A stretch of DNA of 52,263 nucleotides from Allorhizocola rhizosphaerae (GCF_003426775.1 NZ_QJUG01000029.1:1-52263), one strand, 5' to 3'; positions 16,255 to 25,040 are shown, numbered from the stretch's first letter. The notes: generated by a model not told the origin, from the sequence alone. Numbers and translations are program-made.

Positions 16255-17562
16255 ATGAAACATCCCTATCGGACGCGCCGCTCGACCCGTTACGTGGCTG
16301 CCGCTGCGGCTGCCGCGCTGATGTGGACGTTCGCCGTCACGTCGATGCCCGCACAAGGAAACTCTCTCCCCCCGAGCACCAATTCGGTCATCATCTGGAA
16401 CGCCAACGCCCAAACGGCCATTTGGGACGTCGCAGGCGAGTCGCCGTGGGTCCAGGCCCGCAGCTTCGCCATGGCGCAGACCGCCGTCTACGACGCGGTC
16501 AACGCGATCGCCGGCAAGCCATACCAGCCGTTCCTCGCCGCACCGCGGGTCAGCGGATATGAGTCCACCGACGCGGCGGTCGCGACAGCGGCTTACCAGG
16601 TGCTCGTGGCTCTGTTCCCGGCACAGCAGGAGCGACTGCGCGCCCAGTACGAGGACTACATCAATAAGATTCGCAACGGCCGCGCGAAGCTGGACGGGAT
16701 CGCGGTGGGCACCCAAGCCGCCAACACCACGATTGCCGCCCGGCAAAACGACGGGGCGTTCGGCAATGAGCCATTTACCGTGGGGACGGAGCCTGGCCAA
16801 TGGCGCCCCACGCCGCCCACCTTTGGCAATGCCGGCCAGTGGGCAGGACATCTGAAGCCGTTCTTCATCCCCGGCCCGTCGACGTTCCGCACCTCGGGCC
16901 CTCCCGCGCTCACCGGCGACACCTACGCGAGGGATTTCAACGAGATCAAGGTGATCGGCTCGGCGAACAGCACGGTGCGCACTCCCGACCAGACGGACGC
17001 GGCCATCTGGTGGCATGATCGCCGGCTCACCCAATGGGAGATCAACCGCCAACTGGCGTCGAGCCAGCGGCTCAACGTCCTGCAGAGTGCGCGGATGTTC
17101 GCGATGGTGACCCTGGCGGCCGCCGACGCCAACACCGCCTGTTTCAACGAGAAGGGCACGTGGAACTTCTGGCGGCCGGTGACCGCGGTCCGGCTGGCCG
17201 ACACCGACGGCAATCCGGCGACCGAGGGCGACCCCAATTGGACTCCGCTACTTATCACGCCGCCGAGCCCGGACTACACATCCGGGCACACCTGCTACTC
17301 CGGCGCGACGATGAACACGCTCAAGTATTTCTTCGGGCGTGACGACATCGCCTTCGGCGCGACCAGCATCGCCTCCGGCACGACGAGACACTACCGCAGC
17401 TTCTCGCAGGCGCTCGCCGAGGTCATCGAGGCCCGCATCTGGGGAGGCATACACTTCCGCTCCGCCGATGTCGAAGGCGCGAAGATCGGCAGGGCGGTCA
17501 GCGACTTCCTTGTCAAGCATCACTTCCACCGGCTAGACGCGACTAACCCCAATGCCGCCTAG
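16255..17562 (+). CDS. Secreted vanadium-dependent haloperoxidase / PAP2-type protein
   Basis: The 435-residue product starts at ATG 16255 (GAAGGG upstream). It has a Tat-like or Sec signal (basic YRTRRSTRY, then AAAAAALMWTFAVTSMPAQG, about 1-36). The vanadate/phosphate pocket motifs are complete: Lys300 and Arg307 in KGTWNFWRP (the K-x6-RP motif), Ser343-Gly-His345 in TSGHTCYSG, and Arg393 with His400 in the final GGIHFRSAD motif. This is the arrangement of vanadium haloperoxidases and their acid-phosphatase relatives. The enzyme would oxidise halides with peroxide outside the cell, or act as a phosphatase; sequence alone does not separate these. It is monocistronic and starts 100 bases after the IS630 end. 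Confidence 0.85.
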   Translation: MKHPYRTRRSTRYVAAAAAAALMWTFAVTSMPAQGNSLPPSTNSVIIWNANAQTAIWDVAGESPWVQARSFAMAQTAVYDAVNAIAGKPYQPFLAAPRVSGYESTDAAVATAAYQVLVALFPAQQERLRAQYEDYINKIRNGRAKLDGIAVGTQAANTTIAARQNDGAFGNEPFTVGTEPGQWRPTPPTFGNAGQWAGHLKPFFIPGPSTFRTSGPPALTGDTYARDFNEIKVIGSANSTVRTPDQTDAAIWWHDRRLTQWEINRQLASSQRLNVLQSARMFAMVTLAAADANTACFNEKGTWNFWRPVTAVRLADTDGNPATEGDPNWTPLLITPPSPDYTSGHTCYSGATMNTLKYFFGRDDIAFGATSIASGTTRHYRSFSQALAEVIEARIWGGIHFRSADVEGAKIGRAVSDFLVKHHFHRLDATNPNAA

Positions 17563-18104
17563 CTAGCGGGCTGGCTTGGGTGTGTCAAGAACCTGTCGAT
17601 GCTGCAAATGCAACGGAGCTCCGACAGAGGGATTCGTCCTCCCAGGAAAGATCTCTGCTGGGAGCTCCGCTGTCTGTTCAGTCCGTCATGCGCCGTACCA
17701 TCACGGTTGCTCAGGGTCGATTCGCGCCGGCGTCTGAGCGAGCTGACACAGATCGTTTCGTTCGAGATCGTCGATGCCGTACTGCCGTCGCCGCCAAGGA
17801 CTGCATCGACGTACAGGTTCGGGTGGCCGGCGAGACGATCATGCCCCCGCATCGCCCGCAATCGGGTTCCGCCCACGCGACGAACCGCGGAACACTGCGG
17901 AGACGTCGTTCGGCGTCACGAGCCCGAAGTTGGTGTTCGCTTCGCCGGCGGGTGCACGGGTGGCCACGGTGGTGCTCATGAAGCGGCGCGCTGCTGACCG
18001 GCCGCGTCCGGATGGGTCACGCGGCCCTGAGGTCGCTACGTCGGTCCATTATGGACAGGCACGGGACGCGCTGTCGGGGTTGCACACCTGGTGTTTTGGT
18101 GATA
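17563..18104. other. Gene-free stretch with IS4 debris
   Basis: Past the haloperoxidase stop, the sequence holds a complex inverted repeat (CGGAGCTCC near 17614 and GGAGCTCCG near 17660, with CCCAG/CTGGG inside). This could serve as a terminator or be an insertion-sequence end. It is followed by the IS4-like fossil listed separately. The last 250 bases show no gene. Confidence 0.35.
17680..17830 (+). pseudogene. IS4-family transposase N-terminal remnant
   Basis: Two adjoining pieces in different plus frames, SVMRRTITVAQGRFAP (about 17675-17730) and RLSELTQIVSFEIVDAVL (about 17734-17788), match the usual start of actinomycete IS4-family transposases. There the order is MRRTITVAxGRFAPGHLGEL followed by TQIVPFEMVDAAL. 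A frameshift lies between them, and the catalytic body is not recognisable downstream. Only the 5' tip of an old insertion seems to remain. Confidence 0.45.
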
Positions 18105-18134
18105 ATTAATGTCTTTCGTTAAGCGAAAATTAAT
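18105..18134. promoter_or_regulatory. AT-rich palindrome upstream of the conservon-type operon
   Basis: The core TTTCG-TTAAG-CGAAA (18114-18128) is a perfect 5-base stem, flanked by ATTAAT on the left (18105) and again on the right (18129). The patch is about 70 percent AT in DNA that is otherwise two thirds GC. It lies about 140 bases before the kinase start. An operator or promoter element is likely; a hairpin terminator is less likely because no gene ends just before it. Confidence 0.4.
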
Positions 18135-18276
18135 ACGTCTTGGCACGAGTGGGGTCAGTTTTGGTACGCGCTGCGGGGTGCGCCCGCGCGCGAACGGTTG
18201 CCCGGAGCTAAAACCCCCACCGGATAACTCGACCGCGTGGAGGAGAGCCGGTGCATAGGGTGTTGGGTCGGCCGTC

Positions 18277-20856
18277 GTGAGGATTGCGAAAAAGCTGCTC
18301 ATGCTGGTTATCGTGCCGCTGGTGGCGGTGGTCGCGTTCGCGGCTGTGACGGTGGCTTTGACCAGCGGTCAGGCCATCCAGGCGGAGCGGCTCCGGCTGC
18401 TCGTGCTCGCCGGCGCTGAGGCGGGTGAGCTGGTGCACCGGTTACAGCAGGAGCGGGTCTTCGCCGTCGATGCGCTGGTGGGCCGGTTGCCAGGCGCAGT
18501 CGACTCCTACTTGGACGTTACGAAGGCCAGTGACGGCGCGATCGACCAGTTCAGGTTAGCGCGTTCGCTATTGGCTGAATTGCCCGAAGGCACGGCGCAA
18601 CTGCTGGATCGCGTCGACCGGCAGCTCGGCCAGCTACCGGCGCTGCGCCAGCGGGTGATCTCGGGCCGGGGTTCGGCATCGGCCTCGGTGTTCTCCTACC
18701 GGATCCTCATCGCCGACCTGGTGTCCTATCGCGAGTCAATGGCGCAGGCCGGCGGGGCCCCGGCGGCCATCGGCGACCGGATGCGGGCCACGGCCGCGTT
18801 GACCCGGGCCGCCGAGTTTGTCGGGCTCCAGCAGGTGGCCGTGCTGCGAGCGACCGAGCTGGGCGAGCTGACACCCGCGGCAGCGCAGGAGATCACCGCG
18901 GCGCGCACGGGCTACACCGAGGCGGAGCTCACCTTCGCCGCCCTGGCGGGCCCGACCTGGCGCCAGTGGATGGAGGAGGCGCTGACCGGAAGCGAGATGG
19001 TGGAAGCGCAGCGGCTGGAGGACGGCGTGGCTCGGCTGCAGCCCGGCGACCGCCTCGTGGTCGATCATCCACAGTGGACCCGCGGGATGACCACGCGGTT
19101 GCAGCGCCTGGAGCGGGTCGAGCAGCGCGTGGATGCGGCCATCGTAGACGAGGTGACGCGGATGCGCGATGAGCAGCGGATGCTCGCGGCCATCCAAGCC
19201 TTGGCGGTGATCGGCATCGTGATCGTGCTGTTGGCGCTCGCGGTCTGGCTGGGCCGGCCCATGATCCGCGGGCTCCGCCATCTGCGCGACGCGGCACACA
19301 GAGTGGCCTACGAACAGCTGCCGTCGGCTGTCTCGCGCCTACAGGACGAGACCGTGCTGGGCGAGCTGACCCCGCGGCAGTTCGCCGACCGCATGCCGCC
19401 GCCCATTCCGGTGCGGGGCAAGGACGAGCTGGCCGAGGTCGCCTCGGCGTTCAACTCCGTGCATCACGCCGCGGTCCGGGTCGCCGCCGAGCAGGCACTG
19501 GTGCGTGTGGGCATCGCCGCGATGCTGGTCAACCTGGCGCGGCGGGGCATGGGCCTGGCCGACCGGCTGACCGCCGAACTGGACAAAGTGGAGCGCGACG
19601 AGCAGGACCCCGACCGGCTGGCGGTGTTGTTCCGCCTGGACCTGCTCACGATGCTGTTGCGCCGCACCAACCACAGCCTGCTCGTGCTCGGTGGTGACGC
19701 GTCCGCGCGGGCCGGTGCCTCCGACGAAAGCCTGCCGACGGTCGTGCGCGCCGCGCAGGGCCAGATCGAGCAGTACGAGCGCGTGGATTTGGCCGCGGTC
19801 GACGACGTGTCGATCAAGGCGGGCGTCGTGGACGACCTGGCCAAGCTGTTGGCGGAGGTGCTGGACAACGCCTGCCGGTACTCGCCGCCGCAACGTGGAC
19901 CCGATGGGTTGCCCCGGCCCGATGTGGTGGTGTTCGCCCGGTCCCTGGGTGATCGCGTGGTCATCCAGGTGATCGACGAAGGCGTGGGTATCGACTCGGA
20001 CCGGCTGCGGGAGTTCAACGAGCGCATGTCGAGCCGGCCCCAGCTGGACCTGACGGCCGTGCGGACCATGGGCCTGACGGTGGTCGGCGAGCTGGCCAAC
20101 CGGCACGGCATCGTCGTGCACCTGCGCCAGCGCTCCGTCCGTGGGACCATCGCCGAGATCACGCTGCCCGTCGATGTGTTCACCACGGCGCAGCCGAGCC
20201 TGCCGTCGCGCCCGGCGACGACCCTACCCGCCCTACCCGCGGCCGCGGGCAAGCGATCGGTGGCCCCGGCCGCGCCGCTGTTCAAGCCCGCGCAACGGCC
20301 GCTCGTGCCGAGCCAGAGGACGTCCGAGACGGTGTCTGTAGCCGCCGACCCGGGAGCCGCCCAAAAGGGGGCCGCCGACAAGGGAATCGGCGACAAGGGC
20401 AGCGGCTCAGACAGCATGTCGACCATGGCGGTCCCCACGGTGTCGGCGGCGGCCGCCATGGATGACACGATCGAACTGCCGATCTTCCAGCAGTTGGCAT
20501 CCCGATGGTTTGCCACGGCCGACTCCGACTCACCGGGACCGCAGGGCGACAACGGCCGGGCCGGTGGGACAACGGATGCTTGGGCGTCGCCGGCCGATGC
20601 GGGCTGGGTCGCCGCCAAGTCGGCGGCGGAGCCCCCGACGGGCGGCCTGACCGCGGCCGGGCTGCCGAAGCGGATCGCGAAGGCGCAGCTGGTCCCCGGT
20701 TCCGTGGCGGAACCGACGCGACCGTTGCCTGAATACCGAGACCCGGCCACGGTCGGTGCCACCATGGCGGCCTACAGCCGTGGGCTCAACCGCACTCGCC
20801 TGGGCCGAACAGCTGTGCCGCCGACCGCAACCGATGACCAAGGAGTGTCCGCGTGA
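18277..20856 (+). CDS. NIT/HAMP histidine-kinase-like protein (CvnA-type)
   Basis: An 859-residue membrane protein from GTG 18277. Order: membrane segment (about 8-30), extracytoplasmic NIT (nitrate/nitrite-sensing-like) domain (about 50-300), second segment (about 308-327), HAMP (about 330-410), dimerisation region (about 412-480) and HATPase domain. The N-box is EVLDNACRYSPP (about 526), with DEGVGID (about 566) and MGLTVVGELANRHG (about 597). A Pro/Ala-rich tail contains the conserved GLTAAGLPKRIAKAQLVPGS block of CvnA proteins. Where relatives carry RLDHLATR with the presumed phospho-His, this one has RLDLLTML (Leu456). It may sense a ligand and signal through its roadblock and GTPase partners rather than by phosphotransfer. 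The stop overlaps the roadblock start (GTGA). Confidence 0.9.
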   Translation: MRIAKKLLMLVIVPLVAVVAFAAVTVALTSGQAIQAERLRLLVLAGAEAGELVHRLQQERVFAVDALVGRLPGAVDSYLDVTKASDGAIDQFRLARSLLAELPEGTAQLLDRVDRQLGQLPALRQRVISGRGSASASVFSYRILIADLVSYRESMAQAGGAPAAIGDRMRATAALTRAAEFVGLQQVAVLRATELGELTPAAAQEITAARTGYTEAELTFAALAGPTWRQWMEEALTGSEMVEAQRLEDGVARLQPGDRLVVDHPQWTRGMTTRLQRLERVEQRVDAAIVDEVTRMRDEQRMLAAIQALAVIGIVIVLLALAVWLGRPMIRGLRHLRDAAHRVAYEQLPSAVSRLQDETVLGELTPRQFADRMPPPIPVRGKDELAEVASAFNSVHHAAVRVAAEQALVRVGIAAMLVNLARRGMGLADRLTAELDKVERDEQDPDRLAVLFRLDLLTMLLRRTNHSLLVLGGDASARAGASDESLPTVVRAAQGQIEQYERVDLAAVDDVSIKAGVVDDLAKLLAEVLDNACRYSPPQRGPDGLPRPDVVVFARSLGDRVVIQVIDEGVGIDSDRLREFNERMSSRPQLDLTAVRTMGLTVVGELANRHGIVVHLRQRSVRGTIAEITLPVDVFTTAQPSLPSRPATTLPALPAAAGKRSVAPAAPLFKPAQRPLVPSQRTSETVSVAADPGAAQKGAADKGIGDKGSGSDSMSTMAVPTVSAAAAMDDTIELPIFQQLASRWFATADSDSPGPQGDNGRAGGTTDAWASPADAGWVAAKSAAEPPTGGLTAAGLPKRIAKAQLVPGSVAEPTRPLPEYRDPATVGATMAAYSRGLNRTRLGRTAVPPTATDDQGVSA

Positions 20857-21293
20857 CCAACACCAACCCAGAGCTCGACTTCCTGCTCGATGACTTCGTC
20901 GGCCGGGTGCCCCACGTGGCCAACGTCATTGCGGTCTCCGCCGACGGACTGTTGATCGCGCGTAACTCGAGCCTGCCCAGGGATTCGGCGGATCCGCTCG
21001 CGGCGGTGGCCGCGGGCCTGTGCAGCCTGTTGCGCGGCGCGGCCCAGCACCTTCAGGCCGGGTCGGTGGTCTCCAATCTGACCGAATTGGACGGTGGGCT
21101 CATCTTCACCATGTCGGTGTCGTCCGGCGCCTGCCTGCTCGCGCTGGCTTCGCACGAGTGCGACATCGGTCAGGTCGCGCACGAATTGGCCGAGCTGATC
21201 AACAAGGTCGGCCCCGCGCTGACCCCAGGGATACGCATCGAACAGGTTGCCGTCCCGCTGAAGGGTCGTTATGCGGCAAGGAGCGCGCCGTAG
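20853..21293 (+). CDS. Roadblock/LC7 domain protein (CvnB-type)
   Basis: A 146-residue cytoplasmic protein starting with GTG at 20853, overlapping the kinase stop by four bases. The sequence follows the actinomycete CvnB pattern: LDFLLDDFVGRVPHVANVIA, VSADGLLIARNSSLPRDSAD, PLAAVAAGLCSLLRGAA, a central GGLIFTMSVSSGACLLALAS strand pair, and DIGQVAHELAELINKVG before the final LTPGIR. Roadblock proteins form dimers that regulate or bind small Ras-like GTPases such as MglA. The next gene encodes such a GTPase, overlapping by one base. It probably links the sensor to the GTPase at the membrane. Confidence 0.93.
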   Translation: MTNTNPELDFLLDDFVGRVPHVANVIAVSADGLLIARNSSLPRDSADPLAAVAAGLCSLLRGAAQHLQAGSVVSNLTELDGGLIFTMSVSSGACLLALASHECDIGQVAHELAELINKVGPALTPGIRIEQVAVPLKGRYAARSAP

Positions 21294-21916
21294 TGTCAGA
21301 AACACAGAAACCAAAGACATTTTGGCGGTACCGGCCGGGCGCCCCGAAGCCTGTCAAGATCGTAATATCCGGCGGGTTCGGGGTCGGCAAGACCACCATG
21401 GTCGGCGCCGTCTCGGAGATCGAACCGGTCACCACCGAGGCCGCGATGACCGCCGCCAGCCAGGGCGTCGATGACACGAGTGTGCTCCCGCACAAGACGG
21501 CCACCACCGTGGCCATGGATTTCGGCCGGATCACGATCGACGAAGGGCTTGTGCTGTATCTGTTCGGCACGCCCGGCCAGAACCGGTTCTGGTTCATGTG
21601 GGACTCGGTGTGCTTCGGCGCGCTCGGTGCCATCGTGCTGGCCGACGTGCGGCGGTTGACCGACGCCTTCGGCCCAATTGACTACTTCGAGGGCGCGGGG
21701 CTGCCGTTCATCGTGGTGGTCAACCAGTTCGATGGCGCACCGACATATCCAGTGGAGGAGCTTCGCGAGGCGTTGGCACTGCCTGAAACCGTGCCGGTGC
21801 TGTCGTGCGACGCGCGCAACCGCGAAGGCTCCAAGCGCGTCCTGATCGAGCTCGTCGAACACCTGCTCAGGCTCCGTCAAGAATCGGCCGGCCTCGTCAA
21901 TGCCGCCCCAGGCTAA
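21293..21916 (+). CDS. Small GTPase-like ATP/GTP-binding protein (CvnD/MglA-type)
   Basis: A 207-residue protein from GTG 21293, sharing one base with the roadblock stop (TAGTG). Motifs: P-loop SGGFGVGKTT (about 26-35), switch region around TTVAMDFGRITID, LFGTPGQNRFWFMW in place of the Ras DTAGQE, and VVVNQFDG equivalent to NKxD. It lacks lipidation signals. These are the features of CvnD GTP-binding proteins in conservons, related to the motility switch MglA. In usual operons a DUF742 gene lies between the roadblock and the GTPase; here they are directly fused in order. The following gene starts 42 bases later. Confidence 0.93.
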   Translation: MSETQKPKTFWRYRPGAPKPVKIVISGGFGVGKTTMVGAVSEIEPVTTEAAMTAASQGVDDTSVLPHKTATTVAMDFGRITIDEGLVLYLFGTPGQNRFWFMWDSVCFGALGAIVLADVRRLTDAFGPIDYFEGAGLPFIVVVNQFDGAPTYPVEELREALALPETVPVLSCDARNREGSKRVLIELVEHLLRLRQESAGLVNAAPG

Positions 21917-21957
21917 CCAGACCTATTGATCACTTTCAACCCCACAAAGGAACCGCG

Positions 21958-23133
21958 ATGCAACCGCGATCCATTCCTCGGCATCTGCCCGCGCTGGTCG
22001 CCCTCGCCTTGGCCGCGTCGGGCTGCTCGGGCGATCCAGGGCAGGCCGAACCCGGTACCATAAGAATCGGTTTTATCGCCTCCCTTTCCGGGACATATCA
22101 ATCGGTCGGCGAGGACATGCGCGATGGTTTCCAGCTCTACCTGGACACCCACAATGGACAGTTCGGCGGCCGCAAGGTCGACCTGGTGCTGGCCGACGAG
22201 GGGGATGGGCCGGCGACCGCGCTGCCCGCCGCCACGCGCCTGATCAAACAGGAGCGGGTCGCCGCCCTCGCCGGGATCGTGGGCGGCGGTTCATACGCGG
22301 CGATCGCGCCCGTGGCAATCGAAAACAAGCTGCCGCTCGTCGGCGCGAACGGGCGCCCTGCCGTCAAGGACGCCACCTGGCTGTGGCACACATCGTTCAT
22401 ATCCGATGAGCCGGGCATCGCCATCGCCCCCTATATCAAGGAGAAGGTGGACGGCTCGGTGTATGCGATCGGCCCCGACTATCAGGGCGGTCACGACGAG
22501 CTACGGGGCTTCACAGACACGTTCACCAAGCTCGGCGGCAAGCTCGCCAACCCCGACGGCAAGACGACCTGGACGCCGTTCCCGAACACGACCAACTTCC
22601 TGCCCTATTTCGCGCAAATAAAGAGCTCGAATGCCAAGGCGGTCTACACGTTCTACGCCGGCAAGAACGCGATCGACTTCGTGACCCAGTACAAGCAGTC
22701 CGACATCAGAAACATCCCGTTGTACGGGGCGTTCCTCACCGAGGGCACCGTGCTCAACGCTCAGGGCCCCTTGGCCGAGGACGTCTGGAACGTGCTGAAC
22801 TACAGCCCCGACCTGGACAACCCGGCCAACCGGAGGTTCGTCGCCGAGTGGTCACAGCGCCACACGCGGATCCCCACAACCTTCGCGATGGCAAGCTACG
22901 ACGCAGCGGCGGTCCTGGATCGCGCCGTGGGCAAGGTGACGGGCGAGGTCACGCCGGAGAAGATCAACATGGCGGTCGGCCAGGTGGGGCAGATCGACAG
23001 CCCGCGCGGCCAATGGCAGTTCAGCGCCACGACGCACGCCCCGATTCAGCGTTGGTACCTGAGGGTCGTGCGGCGCGATGGAGGGCAGGTGTCCAACCGC
23101 ATCGTGCAGACCCTGACCACGCTCGGCGGCTGA
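21958..23133 (+). CDS. Branched-chain-amino-acid-type solute-binding lipoprotein
   Basis: The product is 391 residues, with RBS AAAGGAACCGCG before ATG 21958. A lipoprotein signal ends at LALAASGC (Cys23). The body follows the type I periplasmic-binding (LivJ/Leu-Ile-Val) fold: IRIGFIASLSGTYQSVGEDM, GFQLYLDTHNGQFGGRKVDL, then AALAGIVGGGSYAAIAPVAI and TFYAGKNAIDFVTQYKQSD. No permease or ATPase genes accompany it, so it is unlikely to serve a complete transporter here. Placed 42 bases after the GTPase gene, it probably belongs to the operon and may present a ligand to the extracytoplasmic NIT domain. That role is inference. Confidence 0.88.
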   Translation: MQPRSIPRHLPALVALALAASGCSGDPGQAEPGTIRIGFIASLSGTYQSVGEDMRDGFQLYLDTHNGQFGGRKVDLVLADEGDGPATALPAATRLIKQERVAALAGIVGGGSYAAIAPVAIENKLPLVGANGRPAVKDATWLWHTSFISDEPGIAIAPYIKEKVDGSVYAIGPDYQGGHDELRGFTDTFTKLGGKLANPDGKTTWTPFPNTTNFLPYFAQIKSSNAKAVYTFYAGKNAIDFVTQYKQSDIRNIPLYGAFLTEGTVLNAQGPLAEDVWNVLNYSPDLDNPANRRFVAEWSQRHTRIPTTFAMASYDAAAVLDRAVGKVTGEVTPEKINMAVGQVGQIDSPRGQWQFSATTHAPIQRWYLRVVRRDGGQVSNRIVQTLTTLGG

Positions 23134-23176
23134 AGCACCGAATCCGGCCACCACCGTGGACGCTATTTGGTGCCCG

Positions 23177-23991
23177 TCATCGACGGGTCCGCCTATGGAC
23201 TGCAGCAGTATGTGGTCGCGGCCGGGCTGACCTCGTGTTCAGGAAGCCCATCCTGCACTTGTCAACATCTGTCACCGCAGCCCCGTCGGTCTGCTTCACA
23301 TAATCGCGCATCTGATCGTGGGCGGCCCGGTCAGGCAGCCTGCCCGCCGCGATCGTGACGCTGGTGCTGAGATCCTTGTCGCTGTCGAAGGTGCACGAAC
23401 CGATCCCCAAGCAGGAAGGCGCCATCAGGCTGGTAGAGGCGATTGACCGCGATGTCGGCGGAGCGGCGTTCCTGCGCGATCTGGTGCTGGCCGGCCTGTG
23501 GGCGTCAGGAGGCTTGAGTGGGCATGAGCCCAGGGGTGGGGTGCACCATCTTCGGCAAAGAGTGCGTGACCTCCGATGATCACATTGCCCGATAAGGGTT
23601 TCCCCGGCGGACAAAGCACCGAAGAGATCACGTGAAGCGAAGCGCCCCCGCGGTCGAATCGTCCGGGAGTGGTTCCCAACTGATACCAGACGACGGCCGT
23701 CCGAATAGGCCATCGAAATGAGACACCTACCGTAATCGCGATGTGTCGGTCGCCAAGAGCTTCCGGTGTCCCGCTCATCGATCCTCCATTGAGAGGGACG
23801 GATTCGATCCTTGCGAACCGAAGATCGAGTCTAGGGGTCGCGAATGCTCGGCGATCCGAAGCTGGTCTGCCGTGCAGCGGCGTTCCGGCAGCAACAGTGG
23901 GATGCCGTCGCCGTTTCACCAAGCCGAGCACACCAGCGGCGAGAATGGCAACGGAAAGCAACAGCAAGATGGCAAAAGAGCCGACCGTCAT
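23177..23991 (-). pseudogene. Membrane-anchored protein gene, probably frameshifted
   Basis: From ATG 23991 the frame reads MTVGSFAILLLLSVAILAAG with VLGLVKRRR, a clear N-terminal membrane anchor. A soluble part follows (DRHIAITVGVSFRWPIRTAV, then VVWYQLGT and NVIIGGHALFAEDG) to a stop at 23425. The last 30 residues in this frame look random. Meanwhile another minus frame becomes protein-like from about 23450 (CTFDSDKDLSTSVTIAAGRL and MRDYVKQTDGAAVTDVDKCR) and stops at 23177. A single frameshift around 23450-23520 would join them into one protein of about 260 residues. I recognise no family. The short form might still be made. Confidence 0.45.
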
Positions 23992-24176
23992 GCCACGAGG
24001 CTAAACGCCCAAGCATGATCACCACAGGTGGCTACCAGGTGGACCGCAAGCAGTGCCTTAAAGATCATCTTTGACAACCCGCAGAGGCCAGTGAAGGTTC
24101 GAATCCGTTGACACTCGAGTGCAGTGTGCCGCCGGGCACGTCCATTCCGTCGTACCGCGACGGTAACCTCGCGGCC

Positions 24177-24608
24177 ATGGCTGGATCTGGAGACGTTCCG
24201 CCGCTGATCGAGGACCGGTTGCGCGCGGTGTGCCTGGGGCTTCCCAGCGCCTACGAGGAGCCGGCCTGGACTGGCATCCGCTGGCGGGTACGCGGCCGCA
24301 CCTTCGCTCATGCCTGCACCGTCGAGGCCGACAATCCAACCTCCCACGCACGGGTCTTCGCCACCGACGGCCCGGTCTGCGTGGTCACGTTCCGGGCGCC
24401 CGCCGAAGAGGTCGCAGGCCTTATCAGCTCCGGATTCCCGTTCTACTGGCCCGGATGGGGCGCGAACGTCGTCGGGCTGGTCCTGGATGGGCAGACCGAT
24501 TGGAGCGAGGTGGCCGAGTTGCTTACCGACAGCTACTGCGTGCAGGCGCCCAAAAAACTGGCTCGCCTCGTCGACCGGCCGCCCGCCCATCCAGCCCAGG
24601 CATCGTGA
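24177..24608 (+). CDS. MmcQ/YjbR-like protein
   Basis: About 143 residues from ATG 24177; the frame is open to 24108 but the family starts near the chosen Met. Typical YjbR features are present: an early LIEDRLRAVCLGLPSAYEEP AW, then WRVRGRTFAHACTV, VCVVTFRAP, GFPFYWPGWGANVVGLVLDG and a closing LTDSYCVQAPKKLARLVDRP. Members are small DNA-binding-like (CyaY-fold) proteins of uncertain role. No signal peptide or membrane segment is present. It stands alone, followed by a degenerate region, with no strong RBS visible, so expression is uncertain. Confidence 0.75.
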   Translation: MAGSGDVPPLIEDRLRAVCLGLPSAYEEPAWTGIRWRVRGRTFAHACTVEADNPTSHARVFATDGPVCVVTFRAPAEEVAGLISSGFPFYWPGWGANVVGLVLDGQTDWSEVAELLTDSYCVQAPKKLARLVDRPPAHPAQAS

Positions 24609-24717
24609 AACCACGCTGAGGCCCCAGCCAACGACCGGTACCGGACGAATCGCGGCCGGCGCCGGGACACTGCGGCATGGTGGGATACCGCTATAGCGGC
24701 GGTCGGGGAGCAACCGT

Positions 24718-25040
24718 TTATTCGGCTGCAAGCGCACGCAGCCTGCGCTGCAGTGCCGCTTCCAGCTGCTCGGGAAGTCGAAAGAACCCGCGATGGGTCA
24801 GCAGGCGGTGCCGGGGATTGTGTTGGCAAGAGCCCGAACCGTCACTCCTGCCTCCACTCGCACGGCGCCGACGATGGCTTCTGGCGGCACCCGGCCGCCC
24901 GGATCGGCGGTACGTCCGTCCAGCACATACACGCGGCCCGACCCCTGCATCTCGGCCTGGATCCGAATGCCAGGGCACCGCTCGACGTGCTCGTGGATGA
25001 CGCGGGACAGGAACCTGATGCTCGCGCCCTCGGTCAGCAC
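24718..25040 (-). pseudogene. Frameshifted gene of unknown family
   Basis: A minus-strand frame from GTG 25040 reads VLTEGASIRFLSRVIHEHVE, then RIQAEMQGSGRVYVLDGRT and EAIVGAVRVEAGVTVRALAN, and stops near 24797. In a neighbouring frame the downstream part continues sensibly as LLTHRGFFRLPEQLEAALQR RLRALAAE to a stop at 24718. Joining these at about 24810 gives a protein of roughly 107 residues with two strand-rich parts and a C-terminal helix. The upstream limit is uncertain, as the frame is open to 25121. I cannot name the family. A real gene with one frameshift is the best reading. Confidence 0.4.

Noticed and set aside
17608-17670. Simple terminator of the haloperoxidase gene
   Set aside because: The nested repeats are complex and sit beside IS4 debris, so an insertion-sequence end is equally likely.
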